In this document: positions 7,224-12,862 of the stretch, in pieces
How positions within the stretch are numbered: the first letter of the stretch is position 1
Layout of the letters: each line of letters starts with the position of its first letter
Assembly (NCBI RefSeq): GCF_014359955.1
Contig: NZ_JACIYL010000025.1
Span: 1-13,776, forward strand
DNA: 13,776 bases
From: Thermogutta sp.
GTDB taxonomy: Bacteria; Planctomycetota; Planctomycetia; Pirellulales; Thermoguttaceae
Direction of reading: 5' to 3'
The notes under the pieces: generated by a model
Databases searched by the model: none
Told to the model about the DNA's origin: nothing
What the model saw: the letters and a program-made list of their open reading frames with translations, nothing else
Position numbers and translations under genes: made by a program

Positions 7224-8312
7224 ATGATCCTGCGCAGACGCGTTCTGGCTTGGGTGGTGGTGTTGGCAGGAGTTGGCTGCATAGCTGGAATTGTTGTGGT
7301 CTTCTTGTGGCGACCGTCATTTAAAGCACAGCCTCATCAGCCAGCAGAGCATACCTCTTCAACGAAAAGGATTATCCTTCCTGACGTCGTCAATAGACCG
7401 GTGCCGCAGACGGGTCATCAGATCACGGAGGAGATGGACCGTATCGCCCAATGGCTGGAAATCGCGTTTCCGGACCGCGTGGAAATGCTGGAACTTGCCG
7501 CCCGACTGCGCTTTCACCGAGGTGAACTGGACAAAGCAGAACAGTTGTGGCACCGCGCTATAAGCATCGATCCCACCTATCCCTTTGCCCATCACGGGCT
7601 GGCAATTGTACGAGCGTTGCGCGGTGACTATGAAACCGCCATCAGGGAATATCGTGAGACGCTTCGCTTCAGCCCACGGGCTGTGGAGCCGCTTCTCGAG
7701 TTGGGTGATGTCCTTATTAAAGCCGGAAAAATTGATGACGCTATTGATCTCCTCGAAAATGACTTCCCTTCTACTGTAGAGTCGATATGGCGTTACACCA
7801 TGCTTGGACAGTGTTATCTGCACAAAGGCGATCTGGCTAAAGCACGGCTCATGTATGAACTGGCCCTTTCCCGTGATCCCAACGATTCCTCTGCTTTATA
7901 TGGTCTATCGCTCGTTCTGGTCCGTCAGGGTCACCAGGAAGAAGCTGATAAACTGGCCGCGCGGCTCAAGCAGGTTCGAGAAAATGAACGTCAAAACGAG
8001 CGGGAAGAACGACGACGTTTTGACGAGCGAGCGGACCTTGCCGGAAAACTTGCCGAGGTTTACGGTGGAATCGCCAGGTTTCTTTTGGCTGTCGATGCAA
8101 TTGAAGAGTCAAAAGCGGTTGCTCATCGGGCTATCCAACTTCAACCCGACCAGCCGGCGGCGCGGCAGGTTCTCGCGGAAATTCGCCTGAAAGAACTGGC
8201 GCCCGTCGCATCAGTCACGCCGTCCGTTTCCCAGGACAAAGGAGACCACCCAACGAACACACATTCGCAAAGGCCACGGCCCCAGGGTGGTTCTCCGACT
8301 AAACGGCCGTGA
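7224..8312 (+). CDS. Membrane-anchored TPR protein (TPR-2)
   Basis: 362 residues from ATG 7224, chosen for its Shine-Dalgarno site and because residue 1 then leads into MILRRR and a transmembrane helix (about 7-28). The RRR on the cytoplasmic side predicts that the rest faces outward. TPR-like repeats cover about 84-246 (DRVEMLELAARLRFHRGELD, PTYPFAHHGLAIVRALRGDY and two or three more). A strongly charged Arg/Glu helix follows (about 247-270), then a further repeat pair (about 271-322) and a Pro/Ser/Thr-rich tail (about 326-362). The order of TM, repeats, charged linker and repeats matches TPR-1, but the last 130 or so residues of TPR-1 have no counterpart. CRTAC-C starts 56 nt downstream. 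Probably a scaffold for one or more of the CRTAC lipoproteins; this is inferred from context. Confidence 0.85.
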   Translation: MILRRRVLAWVVVLAGVGCIAGIVVVFLWRPSFKAQPHQPAEHTSSTKRIILPDVVNRPVPQTGHQITEEMDRIAQWLEIAFPDRVEMLELAARLRFHRGELDKAEQLWHRAISIDPTYPFAHHGLAIVRALRGDYETAIREYRETLRFSPRAVEPLLELGDVLIKAGKIDDAIDLLENDFPSTVESIWRYTMLGQCYLHKGDLAKARLMYELALSRDPNDSSALYGLSLVLVRQGHQEEADKLAARLKQVRENERQNEREERRRFDERADLAGKLAEVYGGIARFLLAVDAIEESKAVAHRAIQLQPDQPAARQVLAEIRLKELAPVASVTPSVSQDKGDHPTNTHSQRPRPQGGSPTKRP

Positions 8313-8356
8313 CAGCCTGGCAGCGCATCACACGAAATAGTTTTATGACCACGGGC

Positions 8357-8363
8357 AGGTGAG
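8357..8363 (+). promoter_or_regulatory. Ribosome binding site of CRTAC-C
   Basis: AGGTGAG ends 5 nt before the tandem ATGs at 8369/8372. It supports initiation there and disfavours the later Met at 8411, despite the long charged n-region this gives the signal peptide. Confidence 0.6.
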
Positions 8364-8368
8364 TTTGC

Positions 8369-10348
8369 ATGATGGCATGCACGCGAGTATCGCCCTGCCG
8401 CGAGTTAAAAATGGGCTTGGCCATTTTGGCAGCGCCCGCTTTACTCCTTCTCACTCTGCTGGTGCCGGGATGCCGTCCACCTGAACCGGCGAAGCCCCCC
8501 AGCCCCAAAACCGCAGAATCGGCAACGCAGGGTTCTTTGGGCTCTCCCGAGAAGGAAGTCGAGAACCAATCGGTAAGGCCTGCCCCTCCTTTTTTCCGCT
8601 TTCGCGATGTAACGGATTCCTGCGGTATTCGCTTCATCCACACAGATGGTAGCAGCGGCCGACGGTACGTGATTGAGCCCATGTCCGCCGGCCTTCTTCT
8701 CTTCGACTATGACAACGACGGCTGGATTGACATCTATTTCCTCAACGGCGCTCCACTTCCCGGCTACACCGGTCCCCCTTCTCCGCGAAACCATTTGTAT
8801 CGCAACCTGGGTGAATGGCGGTTCGTGGATATCACTGACGAGGCGGGAGTCGGAGATACCGGCTACGGCCTGGGAGTTGCCGCCGCCGATTACGACAACG
8901 ACGGTGACGAGGATATCTACGTCAACAACTTTGGACCGAACGTGTTTTACAGAAATAACGGCGATGGAACCTTCACCAATGTCACCGAACAGACGGGAAC
9001 GGCAAACGGGGAGAAAATGGGGGCCGGTGTCTGTTTTGTCGATATCGACCGGGATGGATGGGTAGATTTATACGTTGGTAACTATATTCACTTTAATTTT
9101 GACCTGCATATATCGCGGACGATTAATGGCGTTCCCTCTTATTCCGGACCACTCGACTATACAGCCGTCCCGGATACTCTCTATCATAACCAAAGAGATG
9201 GCACCTTCACGGATATTTCCGGCCCATCGGGCATCTCGCAACTTGCGGGTACAACCATGGGCCTGGTTGCTGGCGACTTCGACAACGACGGGGATGACGA
9301 TATCTTCATCTGCAATGACGTGCGAGAAAACTTTTTCCTGATCAATGATGGGGCCGGCCACTTCGAGGAAGCCGCCATCGTGCGCGGCGTCGCCTATGAT
9401 GCTAGTGGATCTCCCCAGGCAAGCATGGGCGTGGACTGCGCCGACCTGAACCGCGACGGCTGGCTGGATCTCTTCATGACGTCCTATCAGAACGAGACCG
9501 TCACGTTCTACCGAAACCTCGGCAAGGGGTTCTTTGAAGATGCGACGGCCGTCACCGGAGCCGGTGCGGGAAGCTACCCCTATGTCACCTGGGGTGTTGT
9601 CCTTGCCGATTTTGACAACGACGGTGACAAAGACGTCTTCATTGCCTGTGGTCACTTGGATGATAACGTGGAACTTCGCGACCGCAGCACATCCTACCGA
9701 GCGAAAAACATTATTCTCATGAACAAAGGCAACGGCCAGTTCGTTAACGTCAGCGCGCAGAGCGGTGACGGACTTCAGGTCGCCAAGAGCAGCCGGGGAG
9801 CGGCCGGGGACGACCTCGACAACGATGGACGTATCGATATCGTGATTGTCAATTCGCGAGAATCACCCACGATCCTGCGCAACGAAACGCCGACCCCGTA
9901 CAACTGGCTGGAACTTGTCCTGGAAGGTCGCGCGAGTAATCGGAGTGCGATTGGCGCTCGGGTCAAAGTGGTGGCTGGCAACCTTGTCCAGTATGACGAG
10001 GTCCACAGCGGACGCGGATACCAGAGCGACTGGGGCCGACGACTCCATTTCGGCCTCAGAGAGCACAACGAAGTTCAGCTCATCGAAGTCACCTGGCCGA
10101 GTGGACGGATCGACCGGTGGTCGCACATCCCGGCCAACCGAATTATCAAGCTCATTGAAGGTGAAACCGATTGGCTCACGCTGCAGCCCGCAAGGTCGAG
10201 TCCTTCTGCCTCAAGAAAAAAACCGCGCCACGTGGTCTGCATTGATCCACGTGGCGCGATTCATTTTCGGAGTCAGTTTTGGACGGGTTCGTCCGATCCG
10301 GACGGTAACCGAGCGCGTGGCTCCCCGTCATTGATTGGGCCGGGGTGA
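8369..10348 (+). CDS. CRTAC1-family seven-bladed propeller lipoprotein (CRTAC-C), extended C-terminus
   Basis: 659 residues as it reads. Signal segment about 15-34 ends in VPGC-R, so Cys35 is a probable lipid anchor. A Pro/Ser/Glu-rich linker (36-73), longer than in the paralogues, precedes the propeller. Seven acidic calcium-type loops begin at 113, 174, 225, 303, 359, 414 and 482. The ASPIC/UnbV domain is at about 521-600 (HSGRGYQSDWGRRLHFGL). Homology to CRTAC-A and -B ends near EGETDWLTL (about 597-605). Their tails stop 13-18 residues past this point, but here the frame continues for about 50 residues, through an A7 tract and a perfect terminator hairpin, and overlaps the DUF3467 gene by 21 bp. 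The last 40 or so residues (Arg/Gly/Pro/Ser-rich) therefore look like read-through of non-coding DNA after a lost stop or an indel in A7; a real end near 10245 is plausible. Last gene of the operon. Confidence 0.87.
   Translation: MMACTRVSPCRELKMGLAILAAPALLLLTLLVPGCRPPEPAKPPSPKTAESATQGSLGSPEKEVENQSVRPAPPFFRFRDVTDSCGIRFIHTDGSSGRRYVIEPMSAGLLLFDYDNDGWIDIYFLNGAPLPGYTGPPSPRNHLYRNLGEWRFVDITDEAGVGDTGYGLGVAAADYDNDGDEDIYVNNFGPNVFYRNNGDGTFTNVTEQTGTANGEKMGAGVCFVDIDRDGWVDLYVGNYIHFNFDLHISRTINGVPSYSGPLDYTAVPDTLYHNQRDGTFTDISGPSGISQLAGTTMGLVAGDFDNDGDDDIFICNDVRENFFLINDGAGHFEEAAIVRGVAYDASGSPQASMGVDCADLNRDGWLDLFMTSYQNETVTFYRNLGKGFFEDATAVTGAGAGSYPYVTWGVVLADFDNDGDKDVFIACGHLDDNVELRDRSTSYRAKNIILMNKGNGQFVNVSAQSGDGLQVAKSSRGAAGDDLDNDGRIDIVIVNSRESPTILRNETPTPYNWLELVLEGRASNRSAIGARVKVVAGNLVQYDEVHSGRGYQSDWGRRLHFGLREHNEVQLIEVTWPSGRIDRWSHIPANRIIKLIEGETDWLTLQPARSSPSASRKKPRHVVCIDPRGAIHFRSQFWTGSSDPDGNRARGSPSLIGPG
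10216..10265 (+). terminator. Operon terminator: A7 tract, perfect 12-bp hairpin, T-rich end; probably bidirectional
   Basis: CGCGCCACGTGG (10224-10235) is the exact reverse complement of CCACGTGGCGCG (10247-10258), with an 11-nt loop. ATTCATTTT follows on the plus strand, and the A7 tract at 10216-10222 gives a T7 run after the stem on the minus strand. It would stop both the CRTAC operon and the convergent DUF3467 message. It lies inside the apparent 3' coding end of CRTAC-C. Confidence 0.8.
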
Positions 10349-10753
10349 CGCCGTCGGCATCGTCCGAACACGCTTCTGGATGTCCGTTTCGAGGACACCG
10401 AAGGTGGCTTCGTGCCGCTGGATGGTAAGCTGGAGTGCGTGGAGCATCCGCTTGGCAGTGTAAAAATTCATGACAATCCGTTGGCTCACCACGATCGGCT
10501 GGGAAGGGATGCCGATCGGCTGCGGATTCAGACCGAAGTCGATGATCACCTCTTCCGGCGTTCCAGTGACGCGACAGAAATTCGCGTAACTGGCCGTCAC
10601 CTTGCTGTCGTCGATCTGCAGCGTAACCCGAGGTGGTGCAGCCTGCTGTGGCTGTGACTGCGGCTGTTGCGATTCCACGGCAGTTTGTGCAGCCTTGTTT
10701 TCCTGATCCGTGGCACCTGTTTCCGGGGGTTGAGGAAGATCGAAGTCTGACAC
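10328..10753 (-). CDS. DUF3467 family protein
   Basis: 141 residues from GTG 10753. A TTG two codons upstream (10759) is disfavoured because the AAGGGA ribosome site would touch it, whereas it lies 6 nt before the GTG. The first 40 residues are a Gln/Pro-rich, probably disordered tail. The conserved DUF3467 region follows: VTLQIDDSKVTASYANFCRV, then TGTPEEVIIDFGLNPQP, IVVSQRIVMNFYTAKRM and IQRHEATFGVLE. Family members are small, widespread in planctomycetes and some other bacteria, and have no established function. There is no signal peptide or membrane segment, so it should be cytoplasmic. It ends tail to tail with CRTAC-C with a 21-bp overlap. It lies on the same strand as pgpH and phoH but is 303 nt away from pgpH, so it may have its own promoter. 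Confidence 0.85.
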   Translation of the reverse strand: MSDFDLPQPPETGATDQENKAAQTAVESQQPQSQPQQAAPPRVTLQIDDSKVTASYANFCRVTGTPEEVIIDFGLNPQPIGIPSQPIVVSQRIVMNFYTAKRMLHALQLTIQRHEATFGVLETDIQKRVRTMPTASPRPNQ

Positions 10754-11056
10754 GGCCAATCCCTTTCGTGAAAAATTAGGTCCTCTGAACTCGCCGTCGC
10801 ACCACGGTGTGGCGCGACCCCACTATCACAACCGGCGGCAAAAAGCAACCGCCAGCACCCATTGTCATGGCATCACTGTCTTTCTAATGGAATATAGCAC
10901 ACATTTCGTAAGGTCATGTTCCGTAACAGCACGGCTACCGATTCCCGGTCGGCCTCCAGCGTTTCATCCCGCGGATCCCGAACCACCGGCAGAAACGGAG
11001 AAACCTGAGGCCGGACCATCACGCGATTCGGGGCGATCCCCCTTGATGGCGAAGTT
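10754..11056. other. 303-nt gap between DUF3467 and the HD phosphohydrolase gene
   Basis: I see no gene here. The minus-strand leader of DUF3467 contains an AAGGGA ribosome site (about 10761-10766) and a hairpin near 10796-10818. A convincing terminator for the HD gene and a clear -35/-10 pair were not found. A 98-codon minus-strand frame crosses part of this region (10873-11169), but it resembles nothing I know and mostly overlaps the low-complexity 3' end of the HD gene. Confidence 0.5.
10796..10818 (-). other. Stem-loop in the 5' leader of DUF3467
   Basis: Read on the minus strand, ten pairs form with one G-U wobble (GTCGCGCCAC with GTGGTGCGAC) around a 3-nt loop. The nearest T run (five T) is 17 nt further on, too far for a standard terminator. 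It lies about 43 nt before the DUF3467 start and could be a leader structure or a weak terminator for the upstream message. Confidence 0.4.
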
Positions 11057-12784
11057 TCAACCATTCTCAGACGGAGAACTCTTTTCACCGCCTGCCGGCG
11101 CCGCAGCACCAGTCGAAGCGTCTCCACCGGCACCACTTTTGGGGCCGTTGTTGCCGTTGGCCCGGGCACTCGGCTGCTGTCGGTTTGGCGCAGTCACCGA
11201 TTCCGAGCGGCGTTCCGTCTCTCGTCGATCTTCCGTGCGTCGTTCCGGATACTTGATCCGCCCGTGGTACATCGCTACGAGTGACTTGATGAGGCTGTCT
11301 TCGATGGTGCGGAGCTCTCGTAGCGTCAGATTGGTATCGTCAAACTGCCCCTCATGGAGTTTTTTCTCGGCGATGTCCCGGACAACCGCCTCAATGCGGG
11401 ACGGGGCGGGGTCTTTCAGGCTGCGGACGGCGCTTTCCACAGCATCGGCCAGCATCAGCACAGCGGCCTCTTTCGTCTGCGGGCGAGGCCCCGGGTACCG
11501 GAAGTTATTTTCATCGACCTTGGGCGCCTCCGGTTGGCTTTCCTGCTTGCCCCGAGCGCGTTCGTAAAAATACTCCACCAGCGTCGTGCCGTGATGCTGT
11601 TCGATAAAGTCGATGATCAACTCCGGAAGATGATGCTGCCGGGCAAGGTCCGCCCCGTCTTTCACATGGGCGATGATGACTAGGCTGCTCATGGTTGGCT
11701 CAAGGGTCTCGTGTTTACTGGGAGCATCGGCCTGGTTCTCGATAAAATATCCCGGCTTGAGCATCTTTCCGATGTCGTGAAAGTACGCTCCAACCCGCAC
11801 GAGCAGTCCGCGGGCACCGATCGACTCGGCCGCCGCCTCCGCCAGTGCTCCCACATTGATCGAGTGGTTGTACGTGCTGGGGGCCCGGCGAGCCAATTCT
11901 CTCAAAAGCGGGTGTGACAGATCGCTCAGTTCCAGAAGCGACATATCGGTGAGCACACCGAAGAAACGCTCCACAAACGGGAGCAACCCCTCCATGAGGA
12001 AACCGCTGACCACGCAGGCGAGGGCCAGCCGGCCCAACTCGGCCAGCAACACGGTATCGACCGGGACCTGGTTGAGCAGGGCCACCAGCAGCCGAACAGC
12101 CACGCCGACAACCGCCGCTCCCATGCTGACGTAGAGCAATTTGGTCCGCGTGCGAATGGAGTCGAGCTGAAGGATGGCCCACGCGACGACGGCCCCCCAC
12201 AGCAGGACGGCCCCCACTTCCAGTCCCGTACCAAGCACCACCGCCAGGATCATCACCCCGGCAAAGAGGAGCGCCAACTCGCGGTGATAGGCCACGGCAA
12301 GCGTCTGCCCGAAAATGATCATCGGGATCAATTCAGCATAGGGGACCTCTCTGGCAAGCCACTGGGCCAGGGCCACCGTGACAACCAGAAGGACGAGCAC
12401 GCTGGTAAGGGAATGCAACTTCACCAGGACGCGGCGTTCCCGAAAGAAAAGGTAGAGCGCAACGACCCCCAGAAGGCCCGCCATCAAGAGCCAAACGGCG
12501 ACAAACCTTTCCACAGCGTGGAGCCAGGCCCCTCGCCCGGCGGCCAGCAATGTCTCTGGTTCCGCGCCCTCGGATTCGGCGGCCCGGAGGTGCCACTGCA
12601 AAGTGCCAGCAGGCAAAGCGTAGCGGGCATCAATGGCCAGGTTACCCGACCGCTCTGGTTGGGGGGGCAGCATCCCATGGATGCTGACCGTCAACAGGGT
12701 GACCGCCACCAGGCCGAGAACCGCCCGCAACCCCACTTCTGTGCGGCGGAGACGGTTCCAAGCCAATTCCCACTTGGTGGGCAC
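11057..12784 (-). CDS. pgpH: PgpH/YqfF-like 7TM-HD phosphohydrolase lacking most of the extracytoplasmic domain
   Basis: 575 residues from GTG 12784. The frame stays open upstream to a TAA but contains no other ATG, GTG or TTG. One helix (about 19-37) is followed by only about 55 extracytoplasmic residues, then a block of about six or seven hydrophobic helices (about 93-262). The HD domain shows the metal ligands expected of the family: His307 (TYNHSINV), His336-Asp337 (YFHDIGK), His373 (AHVKDG), His397-His398 (EQHHGT) and Asp447 (LADAVES). Characterised PgpH proteins hydrolyse cyclic di-AMP to pApA; that activity is inferred here from homology. They are about 710-720 residues and carry a sensor domain of roughly 200 residues between helices 1 and 2, which is nearly absent here. 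The tail (about 513-575) is Arg/Glu then Gly/Ala/Ser-rich and probably disordered. phoH lies 78 nt upstream, a common arrangement, so co-transcription is likely. Confidence 0.9.
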   Translation of the reverse strand: MPTKWELAWNRLRRTEVGLRAVLGLVAVTLLTVSIHGMLPPQPERSGNLAIDARYALPAGTLQWHLRAAESEGAEPETLLAAGRGAWLHAVERFVAVWLLMAGLLGVVALYLFFRERRVLVKLHSLTSVLVLLVVTVALAQWLAREVPYAELIPMIIFGQTLAVAYHRELALLFAGVMILAVVLGTGLEVGAVLLWGAVVAWAILQLDSIRTRTKLLYVSMGAAVVGVAVRLLVALLNQVPVDTVLLAELGRLALACVVSGFLMEGLLPFVERFFGVLTDMSLLELSDLSHPLLRELARRAPSTYNHSINVGALAEAAAESIGARGLLVRVGAYFHDIGKMLKPGYFIENQADAPSKHETLEPTMSSLVIIAHVKDGADLARQHHLPELIIDFIEQHHGTTLVEYFYERARGKQESQPEAPKVDENNFRYPGPRPQTKEAAVLMLADAVESAVRSLKDPAPSRIEAVVRDIAEKKLHEGQFDDTNLTLRELRTIEDSLIKSLVAMYHGRIKYPERRTEDRRETERRSESVTAPNRQQPSARANGNNGPKSGAGGDASTGAAAPAGGEKSSPSENG

Positions 12785-12862
12785 CTGAACCAGTCCGGCC
12801 AGGCGCTCCGCGCGTTTTCGTTTTGGTGCACCGAAATTTAGAAGGCCGATTGCACGCCTCCC

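Noticed and set aside
10873..11169. 98-codon minus-strand frame overlapping the end of pgpH
   Set aside because: Half of it is another frame of the low-complexity pgpH tail. The unique part matches nothing recognised and has no clear ribosome site. It does not look like YbeY, the gene one might expect here.
10809..11567. 252-codon plus-strand frame
   Set aside because: Antisense to the HD-domain end and the Arg/Gly-rich tail of pgpH; composition is a shadow of that sequence.
12785..12862. Longer pgpH N-terminus
   Set aside because: The frame is open for 26 codons upstream with a basic stretch that could be coding, but it has no ATG, GTG or TTG; it would need a rare start codon.
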